DNA of 64,000 nucleotides from Saitoella complicata NRRL Y-17804 (taxonomy: Eukaryota > Ascomycota > Saitoellomycetes > Saitoellales > Saitoellaceae): assembly GCF_001661265.1 (NCBI RefSeq), contig NW_017567004.1, positions 82,279-146,278 on the forward strand, written 5' to 3'. The notes under the pieces are model-generated. The model ran no database searches and was not told the DNA's origin. It worked only from the letters and a program-made list of their open reading frames with translations. The translations under genes and the position numbers were made by a program. Each line of letters starts with the position of its first letter. Position 1 is the stretch's first letter. Shown piece by piece: positions 54,239 through 64,000 of the stretch.

Positions 54239-55790
54239 TCACTCCCTCATCCTCTTAACCCTCTGCACCGGATCCCCTCCAGCCTTCCTCTTCGCACCAA
54301 GCCCAGACGTCCCAACAGCACTAACACTCGCAACAGCCCCCGGAGCCGCCCCAGTCTTCCCCGGATTACTCGTCCCACTCCCAACCGTCTTAATATCCGC
54401 CTCATCAACCGTAATCTTCCGTCTTGGATATGATATCCGGCCTTCATCCGTCAAGTTATTGACGTCGAGGTGGAAACAGTTGGATTTTGCGCCTTCGGGG
54501 ATGTCGGAGAAGAAGGGGTGTTTGAGGGCTTCGGAGGCGGAAATACGGGTGTTGGGGTCCCAGGTAAGGAGTTTTTCGATGAGGTCGAGGGCGTGGGGGT
54601 CAGTTGCTTTACCAACGTCGCGGTACCAGTCCGAGAGTCGCCGTGAGTAATTCTTCAGAGCGCGGAATGCTCTCCATTCTGGGGTTGTTCTGAGGGAGCC
54701 GCAGTCGCTGTCGCCTGGTGTGCCCAGGATCTCTAGAATTTTGATGCACTGCGATTTCTGGAACGGGACCTCATGCTTCTTGGTTCCTGTATTCTGCCCC
54801 ATTCGCACTTCTTCTCCTTTGAATGCGGGTTTGAGAGCGAGGAGTTCGAGGAAGGTACACCCGATTGACCAAATATCGACAGCAGGCCCATAGTGCGAGG
54901 CATTCAGGAGTAGCTCTGGTGGTCGGTACCAGATTGTTACCACCACCTTGTCGGAGTGCGTCAGCGAGTGTAGTGGTCGTCTTGCTAACCGTGCGAGCCC
55001 AAGATCCCCAACTTTGAGTGTTCCGCCTTGAGACGGTGATGTGACCATGATGTTCGCAGGCTTGATATCGCGATGGAGGATCCACTGTGCGTGGAGATAT
55101 GCAGTGGCGTTTAGGAGTTGATACATGATTGACCTGATGACAGGCATCGGGATAACTTTCCGGTCATTTGCGACGTGGGTTTGGATGATTTGCTAGTTGT
55201 TCAGTTAGCATGCTAGCAATATGTGGAGTGGAGGCAAGTGACGACGAACCAGTAGGTCATGATCTGCGTATTCAAAAATCATGTATATACACTTCTCTTC
55301 GAGGATGACTTCGACCAGAGCGATGATGTTGACGTGCTTGAGTTCATTGCAGAGACCCATCTCACGGATTGCTGATTGTGAAAGGCCTGTGTATTGTACC
55401 TCCCCTTCACGCTCCGGTTTGAACTTCTTGATAGCAAACTCTCTCCTATCGTCACTACTTATTGCCCTCATTAGCGTGCTTGTCAGTGAGCATAAGATAG
55501 AGGACATGAACGCACGGGTCCCTCGATCTTGCCTTGTAAACACGCCCATATGTCCCACTACTGATGAACCCCTGGATCTCATACTTGTCCAGCACCTTCG
55601 CTCTCGCCGCGTCCTTCCGCCGAAAGTACTTCTCCATGCTATATCCCCTTCTGTTGATCTTAAGGGGTTGCTCGGCTGATCCGTTCTTGTGCCTGTAACG
55701 TAGTTCGTCTCCAGATGGGGACATCACGTGTCCCTCGCCAAATGTTGGCAAAAGCGGAAAGTGCTTCGGGATGGGCAATCGAATGCGCAT
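54239..55790 (-). CDS. SSN3: Mediator cyclin-dependent kinase Cdk8 (Ssn3/Srb10)
   Basis: This is the catalytic subunit of the Mediator kinase module, regulating RNA polymerase II and many stress and carbon regulators. Exons 55790-55516, about 55454-55250, and 55192-54239 give about 477 aa. The N-terminal YSMEKYFRRKDAARAKVLDKYEIQGFISSGTYGRVYKA, then AIKKFKPEREGEVQYTGLSQSAIREMGLCNELKH, is distinctive for Cdk8. Catalytic motifs are HRDIKPANIMVT, DLGLAR and WYRPPELLLNASHYGPAVDIWSIGC. The C-terminus is basic with a probable nuclear signal (AKRKAGGD, RVKRMRE). The second intron acceptor is ambiguous by 9 nt (TAG and GATAG), giving 474 or 477 aa. It is head-to-head with the TDT transporter (107 bp). 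Confidence 0.92.
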
Positions 55791-55897
55791 AGTGATGAAA
55801 TGGCGCCGAAGCTTAAATATGGAAGCCCGGCCCAGAAAATGTTTAGTAGTACGAGAACGATCCAGCATAAGAAAATAAAGTTAACGGCTGATCCATC

Positions 55898-57218
55898 ATG
55901 ACTAGGCAAGCCGGAGGAAGACTGTCTCTCGTGATCCGGAACTATTCGCCAGCATGGTTCGTCGCATCGATGTCGACGGGCGGTCTATCGATCGTGCTTC
56001 ATCAGCTGCCTTATCAGTTTCACGGACTTGGCATTATTTCGATCCTCTTCTTTATTATTAACATCATCATCTTATCCGTCGCCTTGATCCTCTACATCAC
56101 AAGGTGTTTCATGTACCCACGCTCAACATGGACAGCTCTTTTAACCGACGTACGTATCGCACCTCTCTCCTTCTCCTTGTCGCCTTGAGTGATCACTGAC
56201 ACCATGACAGAGTCAAGAAACTCCTTATCTCTCGGCAGCCGTCATCGGTTACACCACAATCGTCGCCATGGTCGGCCTAGTCTGTGCCGAAGCCTGGGGC
56301 CACTCGTGGGGTATCGTCGCCTACGTTCTCTGGTGGATCGCAGTCTTCTTCACCATCGTGGAATGTGTCGCGATCCCATATATTATCATCCGCTGGCACT
56401 CCGATGCAACGAAAGAGTTAACGAACCAGATCACGCCTGTATTATTCCTGATACCCATCGCGCCGTTGACGACGGCGGCGGTTGGTGGTGCGCTGTGTTT
56501 GAGCGCGAACTGGACGGCGAGGATGCAGGTTCCTGTTATTATCTTTTCGTTTCAGATGTTGGGGTTGGGTTTGTTGTTGGCGCTGGCACTTGACGCGATT
56601 TACCTTGGACGGTTGTTCAACAACCGCATGCCGCCGCAGAACAAAGCACCCATGTCCGTCATCGTGATCGGTCCGCTCGGACAAGCATCATTTGCTTTTC
56701 TTAACTTGGGTATCGCTGTTTCTCGCGGTGCCTTTGCAGGATACAATAAGGGAACCTTCTTGGTGCAAGGCGTACAGGAAGCCGTCTTCGCTACCTGTGT
56801 CATCACAGCTTTGTGTTTGCTGGGGTTCAGCATCTTGTGGGGTGCCATCGCATTCCTCGAGGTCCTCCAAGACTCACTCCAGAAATGCGGTGGCCAGCGA
56901 CTCGGATACTCCATCGCCTGGTGGAGCAGTGTCTTCCCTATCGCCGTCAACGCTACCGCCTTGATCCAACTCGCCAACGTCATGGACTCGCCGACCTTTC
57001 GCACGCTATCGGCTGCACTTTGTATTCTTATCGTCATCTTGTGGTTTGGAAACGCGTTCTTCACCATTCTTGGTCTTATCAAGGGTGATCTCTTAGGGTT
57101 GCAGAAGGGGTGGAAGGGTACGTATATCGTGGGAGATAAGAAGGAGGATGTGGAGAGTGAGAATGGACCGAGAGCCAATGATTATGGCGTGGCAGCTGAT
57201 GCTGAAAACCAGGCGTAG
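55898..57218 (+). CDS. TDT-family transporter (Mae1/Ssu1-like dicarboxylate or sulfite transporter)
   Basis: This is a polytopic plasma-membrane protein with two exons (55898-56149, 56211-57218), 419 aa. About ten hydrophobic helices cover the protein. The N-terminal NYSPAWFVASMSTGGLSIVLHQLPY is the tellurite-resistance/dicarboxylate (TDT) start found in malate permease Mae1 and sulfite pump Ssu1. Later conserved pieces are PVLFLIPIAPLTTAAVGGALC and GPLGQASFAFLNLG. The closing LGLIKGDLLG precedes a short charged cytosolic tail. Whether it moves C4-dicarboxylates or sulfite cannot be told from these motifs. Confidence 0.88.
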
Positions 57219-57339
57219 ATTGGAACAGCAGAAGAACATTGAGGTGTACGATATAATGGGAGGCAATTGGTTGTACGATATGATCGTTTTCTAGGTGCTA
57301 ATTCTACTTTCGACAAGGTCTTTGGAACAACGTGTAATC

Positions 57340-58686
57340 CTAAACCTCCTGCGAGAGTTGCTCTTTCACCTTCTCCAACAACTGCATCTCTTGCTCACGC
57401 AGCTTTAATCCCAGCCTGCAAACCTCTTCCCTACCAGCAACATTATTTGCCAATTCATCCGTCTCGCGTAATACTTGCAACTGCTTTTCAACGCATTGTA
57501 GTACTGCGCGATTCGCACGGCTTTGATACACTGGCCACTTGTTACGACGGGCTTTGAGTATGCGTACAATATCTGCGGGTTCGTTGATGAACTCGTCGTC
57601 GATGTAGGCACGGAGGGTGGTCAACCCGGGCTCATGTGATCCATATCCGGACATGAAGTCAATGTTATCGTCATCTTCAAGGATGTAGAGGTAAAACCAT
57701 GGGCAATCCCATTCCACATGCTCCCCATCAGTATTGACCGTCAGCGTTAGTCTAGGCGGGCCAACTGCTCTCGCCTTCCAAACCTCCATTTTTGCCTCGA
57801 GCTCGTACGCTACATCATCACCATCTGGAATAGCGAGGGCGGTCATCTGTTTGGAATACGGAAGCTCTTCTTCGAGGAACCCGTATGTGAAGAGCAACTC
57901 TCCCGATCCCTTCTCCTCGCCATATGAAATGGTGATTTCGTCACCCTCCTTGACTACCTCAGCTAGATCATCTCGTAGGACGAGCATCATGTCTCCGGCT
58001 TCGTTACGTTCCCAACGTGCGTTTGCTTTCGAGGAGTGATTTGCGAAGTCAAGGATGGGGACCATGATACTGCCATCGAGACAACGAGATGTGTACCAGG
58101 TGTCCGCTAGCACGTACTGTTCAAGCGAGAGGTTCTTGACCCACGAGGGAGCGAACTCACTGGCTCTTAGTGCTCCGTGGATGAATTTGTTCCTGAATTG
58201 ACGGGGTTGTGTGGCATTGGCGATTGAGGTACCTTGAATGATTTCACGCTCGGTTTCTGTCCAGGTGGATGGCAGGGGAATCTTCTTCGGCAGTGCGTCG
58301 TAGAAGGCCCGGTAAAATTCTCCCCGAGGCCTGCTCGTACCCTGTGGGATCTCGAGGTGTGGGATCGAGAGGAGGAAGAGGGTTACCATTAACCGTGGGT
58401 GAATCGGTAGCTCTATTGGTAGGGTTTCGATAGCCTGAACAAAGGCTGCACATTCTTCCATGTGTTCCTGAGCATATTCAGCGATTGTTTCGTGTGAGAT
58501 CACGTAGTCAGCGGGAACAGTCAATAACGGCGCATCTGCCGGAGGTTGCCTGGTTGCAACGAGACCTATGCCACGATTTGGCAGTGCTGCGGACTTGACG
58601 AAGTCGGTGACGAAGCCGGGAAGCTTAGAAGCCTGATCATAGAGTATCTCCCAGGATTGGTCGGCCGAGGATGGTGTGCTGGACAT
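57340..58686 (-). CDS. SET-domain protein lysine methyltransferase (Rubisco LSMT/SETD-like)
   Basis: A single exon of 448 aa with a split SET domain. The N-terminal piece is around residues 30-60 (RGIGLVATRQPPADAPLL). The catalytic half is around 205-265: MVPILDFANHSSKANARW carries the NHS motif at 216-218, and ITISYGEEKGSGELLFTYGF carries the late SAM and substrate contacts. A C-terminal helical LSMT-type substrate-binding domain follows. The layout matches non-histone lysine methyltransferases such as yeast Rkm1-4 (ribosomal proteins). The substrate is unknown. It is head-to-head with spermidine synthase, 206 bp between starts. Confidence 0.87.
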   Translation of the reverse strand: MSSTPSSADQSWEILYDQASKLPGFVTDFVKSAALPNRGIGLVATRQPPADAPLLTVPADYVISHETIAEYAQEHMEECAAFVQAIETLPIELPIHPRLMVTLFLLSIPHLEIPQGTSRPRGEFYRAFYDALPKKIPLPSTWTETEREIIQGTSIANATQPRQFRNKFIHGALRASEFAPSWVKNLSLEQYVLADTWYTSRCLDGSIMVPILDFANHSSKANARWERNEAGDMMLVLRDDLAEVVKEGDEITISYGEEKGSGELLFTYGFLEEELPYSKQMTALAIPDGDDVAYELEAKMEVWKARAVGPPRLTLTVNTDGEHVEWDCPWFYLYILEDDDNIDFMSGYGSHEPGLTTLRAYIDDEFINEPADIVRILKARRNKWPVYQSRANRAVLQCVEKQLQVLRETDELANNVAGREEVCRLGLKLREQEMQLLEKVKEQLSQEV

Positions 58687-58892
58687 TTTGGAGAGTGTGG
58701 GACCTTTGAATGTCTACGTTACTGCTCACGTGAGGATCCCCACATTTGTCTACCTCGAGGAGAGACAGCAAGAGGACAACTGAAGTTTTTCTTCAAAACA
58801 GCCATATATTTTCACACTATTCGCCTGACAGTCCTGCACCTGCGGGGTTATTTACGTTTTGTGCCTTGCGTTCGGCCAAAGATTTTGTGTAC

Positions 58893-59852
58893 ATGCTGCG
58901 TACGACTTCCTCGAGACTCCTCCCTCGTTCAATCCACCTCAGATCCTTCGCAATGTCTGCTGAGCTTACCCACCCCCGCGTCACCAAGTCTGCCGACGGA
59001 ACCATGTGGTTCCGTGAGGAATCCGAGTTCTGGCCCGGACAGGCCCAGTCCTTGAAGGTCAACCAGATCCTCCACGTCGAGAAGTCCCTCTACCAGGACG
59101 TCCTCGTCTTCGAGTCCTCCAACTACGGTAACGTCTTGGTTTTGGACGGTGCTATTCAGTGTACCGAGCGTGATGAGTTCTCCTACCAGGAGATGCTTAC
59201 CCACCTCGCCATGAACTCCCACCCCAACCCCAAGAAGGTCCTCGTTATCGGTGGTGGTGACGGCGGTGTCCTTCGTGAGGTCGTCAAGCACGCTTCCGTC
59301 GAGGAGGCCGTTCTCTGCGACATTGATGAAGCTGTCCCCCGTGTCTCCAAGAAGTACCTCCCCTCCATGGCCGTCGGCTTCCAGCACCCCAACGTCAAGG
59401 TTCACATCGGTGACGGATTCAAGTTCTTGGCTGACTACAAGAACACCTTCGATGTCATCATCACTGATTCCTCCGACCCCGATGGTCCCGCCGAGTCCCT
59501 CTTCCAGACTCCTTACTTCCAGCTCCTCCACGACGCTCTCCGTGAGGGCGGTGTCATCACCACCCAGGCCGAGTGCCAGTGGCTCCACCTCCCCATCATC
59601 AAGGAGCTCCAAAAGACCTGCAAGAAGATCTTCGCTACCGCTACTTACGCTTACACTACCATCCCTACTTACCCTGGTGGTCAGATTGGATTCATGGTTT
59701 GCTGCAAGGACGGTTCCAGGAACGTTAAGGAGCCTTTGAGGACTTGGTCTGAGGAGGAGGAGGGCAAGTTGTGCAGGTATTACAACAAGGAGATTCACCG
59801 TGCGGCGTTTGTTCTCCCCACCTGGGTCAGGCAGGCTCTTGACGAGCAGTAG
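58893..59852 (+). CDS. SPE3: Spermidine synthase, with alternative N-terminal extension
   Basis: This transfers aminopropyl from decarboxylated SAM to putrescine. The conserved protein begins at [11 protein letters not shown] (58953) and is 299 aa, with [18 protein letters not shown], the nucleotide loop [15 protein letters not shown], the catalytic [13 protein letters not shown], and AECQWLHLP. An in-frame ATG at 58893 adds 20 residues ([20 protein letters not shown]), Arg/Ser/Leu-rich with no acidic residue, like a mitochondrial presequence. The upstream ATG has a poor context (T at -3) and the inner one a purine, so two forms by leaky scanning are possible. It is a separate gene, not fused to saccharopine dehydrogenase. 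Confidence 0.95.
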   Translation: MLRTTSSRLLPRSIHLRSFAMSAELTHPRVTKSADGTMWFREESEFWPGQAQSLKVNQILHVEKSLYQDVLVFESSNYGNVLVLDGAIQCTERDEFSYQEMLTHLAMNSHPNPKKVLVIGGGDGGVLREVVKHASVEEAVLCDIDEAVPRVSKKYLPSMAVGFQHPNVKVHIGDGFKFLADYKNTFDVIITDSSDPDGPAESLFQTPYFQLLHDALREGGVITTQAECQWLHLPIIKELQKTCKKIFATATYAYTTIPTYPGGQIGFMVCCKDGSRNVKEPLRTWSEEEEGKLCRYYNKEIHRAAFVLPTWVRQALDEQ

Positions 59853-60350
59853 GTCCGTGGAGCGGTAAAGATATAGAACAGAAGATATCTACATAGGGTT
59901 ATGGTTTTTGGCGACACAATTTGAGCATTTTTGACAGTACACAGGACCATGAACCGTGATTCGCCTACAAGAATATGCATTTGAATTGTTTCGCTCATAT
60001 AGAAAGCCGTCTTCCCCGATCACAAAACCCACAAAACAGATAGGCCAACCGATCAACGGAAGCCGTCTCAGCGGACATTGCCAAGATCAAGCTCGTCATC
60101 ATCCCATCGAGAATAGCATAGCAGAGTACTGCGTAACGCATACCAGTAACATATGTACAGGAAAAACATGCAAAACCCAAAACGCCGAGATCCATAACAG
60201 AGAAGCCCAAAGATTGGACGGACACAATAAATAACCCGCTGGTAATAAAAAAATCACATCGACACACTCAACATTCACAGTCAGCCATTATAGCCAGCGT
60301 TCGGACCGAATCCTGCGTCTCGGTTCAGCCATTGCAAGCTCGAGAAAAGC
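59853..60350. other. Convergent intergenic region
   Basis: 3' flanks of spermidine synthase and the homeobox gene. Nothing recognised. Confidence 0.5.
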
Positions 60351-61382
60351 TCAAGACCATAACCCACCCGCCATTCCAGCCAGCGTCAACGCAACCTCGT
60401 CCTCAACCTCTTTGCTAGCACCACTACCGGTACTAGCATCGCTGGCTGCACGATTAAACGGAGGTGGCGGGGGAATATTTTCTTTTTCCCTCCTATCAGT
60501 ACTGATCCTCTTCACGCTGCCCTGCTCATCGTCGCCAGGGGCTGCGCGTTTCCGTTTCAACGTACTCTGTGTTACGTTCATGACACCATTTCTGGGTTCG
60601 GTTAGGGGTGTTAGGGGCATTTGTGGTTGAGAGGAGCCGGAACGGGGATGGTTGTTGTGTTCGTCTTCGGTTTCTTCCGAGTCCGCGAACATGGTCAACT
60701 CTGCCCGACCCGTACTGTTCTGCATCAGGCGGAGAGAGGGGGTGCGTTTGAGGGTTGAGGGTGTAGGGAGGGTGTTCGCGGGCCGGCCGCGGTTTCCGGG
60801 GTTGGGAGCCGGGGTGGATGGGAGGGTACCGTTGCTGATAGCGGTCGCTTGCTGCCGACGACGGAGGGACTGCCGTTTGTTCTGGAACCACACCTATGAA
60901 GAAGAAACAACACATTAGCCACCCATTGCAATGCTATCTGTGCGGCATTTAGACGTGTATGCTGGGACACGTAGCACACGGGTAGCACACACGCGCCCAG
61001 CACGCGTCGTAGCACTGAGAAAAAAACCTACCTGAACAGCCCGCGTGTCCATATCACACTGTAAAGCAATCTCCATCCTCGTCTGTTTATCCGGTCTCTC
61101 GCACTTCCTAAACGCAATCTCCAGGATCTCCAGCTCCCTAGGACTCGTTCGTCTCCGCCTCCGCCGTGCGAGTGCCGGATCGTCGATGTGGGCGTTGCGG
61201 AGGGGATCAGTAGGTGAGTAGTTGACTGATGAGTTGGTGATAAATGCGTAAGAGGGATTGACCGGTGCTGGAGTTACCATAGAGTAGTGAACCTCTTGCG
61301 GCATGGCATAATGGTCTTCCGGTGTCGGACAAGGCGAAGAAGAAGGTTGAGAGGCACCAGACTGAGCCTCGGTGGTAGACAT
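60351..61382 (-). CDS. Homeodomain transcription factor (Yox1-like)
   Basis: Two exons (61382-61032, 60893-60351) give 297 aa. The homeodomain spans about residues 74-132: RRRRRRTSPRELEILEIAFRKCERPDKQTRMEIALQCDMDTRAVQ, then VWFQNKRQSLRRRQQ. The 138-nt intron falls just before the recognition-helix core VWFQNKR, a common homeobox intron site. The remainder is Ser/Pro/Thr-rich and disordered. The closest recognisable relatives are typical (60-aa) fungal homeodomain proteins such as Yox1/Yhp1, which repress cell-cycle genes in yeast. The role here is unproven. The start was set at MSTTEAQSGAS, since the longer open frame begins with no ATG. Confidence 0.88.
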
Positions 61383-61847
61383 AGCAATCAACCTTCTTGT
61401 TTTCGCTATTCGTTTGGTGGATCGGACCTGGAGAGCCCTTCGAGTAGTGGTTGCTGGTTGGACGGTGCGGGGCTTCACGTACTTTTAGTAGGCACTTAAC
61501 GATTTCATCAGAGTGCACGCCCAGTCGCGTCCAAGACACGCGCACGGGATCAGAGCGCGTCCGAAATCAATCTGCTGCAGCTGCATGTTAATAACCTCAA
61601 CCCCTTGAATAATTGAAGTCCTAAAACGAGTTATGGAGAACTAAACAAGCTGACAACAACGATCATTAGGATTTTGCGATTCTGGTATAGCCTCTAAAAA
61701 TGCGAAAGATGAACTGAAAAAGTCCCGTACCCCCAAACCCACGATCCAACCCATGAACTCCCTTTCAACAACCAAATATAAACAAGAGCCGACAGAACCT
61801 CATCTATCGTACAAGCATCCTGCCAGTCCAACTCAAAATGTCGTATC
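61383..61847. other. Intergenic, homeobox promoter and CDC14 3' flank
   Basis: No additional gene recognised in 465 bp. Confidence 0.5.
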
Positions 61848-63443
61848 TCATACCCGTCCACGTCCTCTCAACGCCATCGTCGTACTCGTAGTTGAAGGCT
61901 TGGTCACACGGCCCGCACTGACCCGCCTGGGCGTTTCTGCACTCGTCCGTCTCGATTCTCTCCTTACTGGCGAATCACCCATACCCACCCCAGCATATGC
62001 GCTCGCTACTCGTCTTCTTACTGGCGATCGGCTAGAGGTGACAGCATCCTTGTCATTCTCGATTGCCTCACGCTCTTCTTCCTCTTTAGCAGCCTCCATG
62101 AGTTGAGATGTGATACTCGAAGGAATACGTCCGGCCGTTCCTCGTGCGGTGTACTTCCTTGGCTGACCAGGTGTTGGTGCAGGCAAAGGGGTGTTATCGA
62201 CACGAGCCGGTGGTGCGTTCTCGGTCCCGTTCAGATCGGACAGAGGGTTACGCGGGGGAGTAGCAAAGCCCTTGATTGCCGCCTTGGAGACCGCCTTCTT
62301 CGGTTCCAGACCAAGGTAGTGCCATGCGCGGAAGTGGTGCTGGTTGATGTGTAGCCAGTGCTGTTGGGGACCCACAACCATTCCTGGTCGGCAAACACGC
62401 ATGTATGCAATAACCTCATTCGCAGTAAAGGCGTACTTGTAGATCAAGTAAGCACCGATAAGACATCCGGTACGGCCAAGTCCGGCCTTGCAGTGTACGG
62501 CAATCTTTTTGTCATTCGAAATCATCTCCTCCGCCAAGATAAGGAACTTCTTGACCATGTCGAGTTCGGGCACAGTTCCGTCATCAAAGTACATGTCAAC
62601 GTGCGCGATCCCTCGGTCTTCGAACTCACGCTTGTCGTACAACGGCTTGTTCAGTCTCACAACCAAACCAACCTCATGGTTCTCAAAATAGTCCAACACA
62701 ATGTTGAAGGTTCTCTGATCAGCGCTTCCTCTCACAGCGCGTCCTGCAGCATACCCAGGCTGTATGGGTGATGCAAAAGCGACAAACTTGGGGGACACCC
62801 AGTTGAAGTCACCGTACTCCACCCTCTCATGACGCTCGTACTCGTCCAGATCGAAGTTCTCAATGTCGATCAAACCAGCCTCCTTGGCGCGCCAGAGACC
62901 GTAAATACAGTCTTGGATGGAGAGCATGAAGTCTGACTTGGAGTAACCAGCATCGCGGAAGCAAGCGAAAGGAGTTGCGGACTCAGCAAGGGGCTGGAGG
63001 ACAAGATGCGGTGGCCAGTTCTGGATGATGACCTACGAAACCAAGTCAGCGATGCCTTTCCGAACTTTGTTTTGATGTTCCCACCATGTATGCAGTGATC
63101 AAGAAAGCAGAATTCGCTCGTGCGCGAGGGTCAGCTCCGGAATAGAGCACCAAAATCTTATCCTTAGTCTCCTCATCCTGGAGGATATCGTGCAACAAGC
63201 ATGCGAAGCGGTACAGGTGACCCAAATGGAACGGTCCAAAGTCGTGGTGGAAAGCGTTGTACAGCAAAGCCTTGTCGACAGTGAAGTAATGCAAGTTCGG
63301 AGCATATGCGCCCGTGGGCAGAACATCAAAGGAAGCAAGGTAGAGCTTTTCTGCGTCGAATGCATCAGCATACACCCCCAACACTCCACTTTCGCAGGCT
63401 CACCCTTGATGAACTCAATGTAATTGTCTGTGATGTCAGACAT
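61848..63443 (-). CDS. CDC14: CDC14 dual-specificity phosphatase (Clp1/Flp1)
   Basis: This is a mitotic-exit phosphatase that reverses CDK phosphorylation. Three exons (63443-63404, 63350-63085, 63032-61848) give 496 aa. The N-terminal domain includes SFDVLPTGAYAPNLHYFTVDKALLYNAFHHDFGPFHLGHLYRF. The linker and catalytic domain include GYAAGRAVRGSADQRTFN and the PTP loop HCKAGLGRTG, with the nucleophilic Cys and Arg present, followed by VCRPGMVVGPQQHWL. The C-terminal 130 residues are basic and disordered, with several SP and RR sites (SRSPVRRR, DSPVRRE). The family's nucleolar sequestering is typical but cannot be read here. Confidence 0.95.
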
Positions 63444-64000
63444 AGTTAAGTAATAGTTTGCAATGTAGCGAGTGTAATCCTGTAGTGAATGCTATGCCCA
63501 ATGCCCTTTTTTGATGCGAATGCGACGGGCTTTAATGGTTGGGCTGTTTGGTTATTGTGTTTCTCTCGTTGCGCTCAGGACTTCACACTGTTTGTGTTTG
63601 GAGATCGGAGCCGCATTAGGGCCATGCGGGCAGTTGCGTGGGCGACGATGCGGGCGGATCGCCGGAGGAGGATACAAACCGGGATTCCCATGATAGGGTA
63701 CAACGCTTCGAAACTATTGTTCTATCACGTTCTTGAACATTTTGCTTCATCTGGATGTATTTTGTTGTCTTTCCGTGTCGATTTCCCACGCCTTTCATTC
63801 AGCGAATGGTCTTCTCGAAGTCCCTCCGACCACGACCGTGACAAATTTAACTGTCCCTTTGGCTCCTTGTTCATCGGCTGTCTAGATCCCCTGTTAGACA
63901 CTCCAGTTGGACTGGGGCAGCGGTTCATGATCACTCCCGCGCTCGGGCTGCCATGCATACTAGTGGTCTACGACACCTTTCATCGAAGTCTTACGAAGTC
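63444..64000. other. Intergenic, CDC14 promoter to window end
   Basis: 557 bp upstream of CDC14 with no supported gene. Confidence 0.5.

Noticed and set aside
58929-59798. 289-codon minus-strand open frame
   Set aside because: Exactly antisense to spermidine synthase, whose strong C-ending codon bias creates stop-free antisense frames.

Overview
The window is 64 kb of a compact filamentous-ascomycete (Pezizomycotina-type) nuclear genome. Most genes carry zero to four short introns (about 50-140 nt) with ordinary GT-AG ends. The gene set fits: a trifunctional trpC (glutaminase, IGP synthase, PRA isomerase), a FacB/Cat8-type zinc-cluster regulator, an SREBP, homogentisate dioxygenase, and a stand-alone spermidine synthase (basidiomycetes usually have it fused to saccharopine dehydrogenase). 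I cannot place it to class from sequence alone. About 34 protein genes are supported. I rebuilt splice forms by hand and checked nearly all of them for total length divisible by three. One short split gene, mitochondrial ribosomal protein mS37, has no long open frame and was found only through its exons.

Layout. 1-1552: no recognisable gene. 1553-5120: a tiny hydrophilic protein, glutathione-dependent formaldehyde dehydrogenase and an Old Yellow Enzyme, all on minus. 5815-7365: secreted GH18 chitinase. 7366-9248: empty. 9249-15011: FacB/Cat8 regulator, DRAP-type deaminase, SIKE/FGFR1OP2 (STRIPAK) protein, PEX11. 15314-18724: SREBP. 19573-23330: a transposon island with a small TIR element flanked by 8-bp target duplications, and a decayed LINE interrupted by a second TIR element flanked by TA. 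23674-33627: homogentisate dioxygenase, TFIIH Tfb2, ESCRT-I Vps23, mS37, mitochondrial carrier, trpC. 33995-43711: ARF6, PEX4, a GT8 glycosyltransferase, Smr protein, dienelactone hydrolase, dihydroorotase, phosphomannose isomerase, dynactin p25. 43935-52074: SMP-like repeat protein, GGPP synthase, SIN-type Cdc14, an unrecognised protein, epsilon-COP, HAD phosphatase. 52827-63443: FCP1-like protein, Cdk8/Ssn3, TDT transporter, SET methyltransferase, spermidine synthase, homeobox protein and CDC14 phosphatase.

No operon logic applies. There are recurring themes: peroxisome biogenesis (PEX11, PEX4), carbon and sterol regulators (FacB/Cat8, SREBP, Cdk8), septation and mitotic exit (two unrelated proteins both named Cdc14, plus a STRIPAK component), and trafficking (ARF6, Vps23, epsilon-COP, dynactin). 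Nine adjacent pairs are head-to-head with 107-328 bp between start codons, so shared promoters are common here.

The most unusual signal is compositional. Many genes switch abruptly, in blocks of roughly 100-400 bp, between codons ending in C and codons ending in G or T, and coding strands are almost always G-rich at their 3' ends. No single novel multi-gene system was found. The best items for follow-up are this codon-skew mosaic, the two small TIR elements, and the apparent dual-start spermidine synthase.
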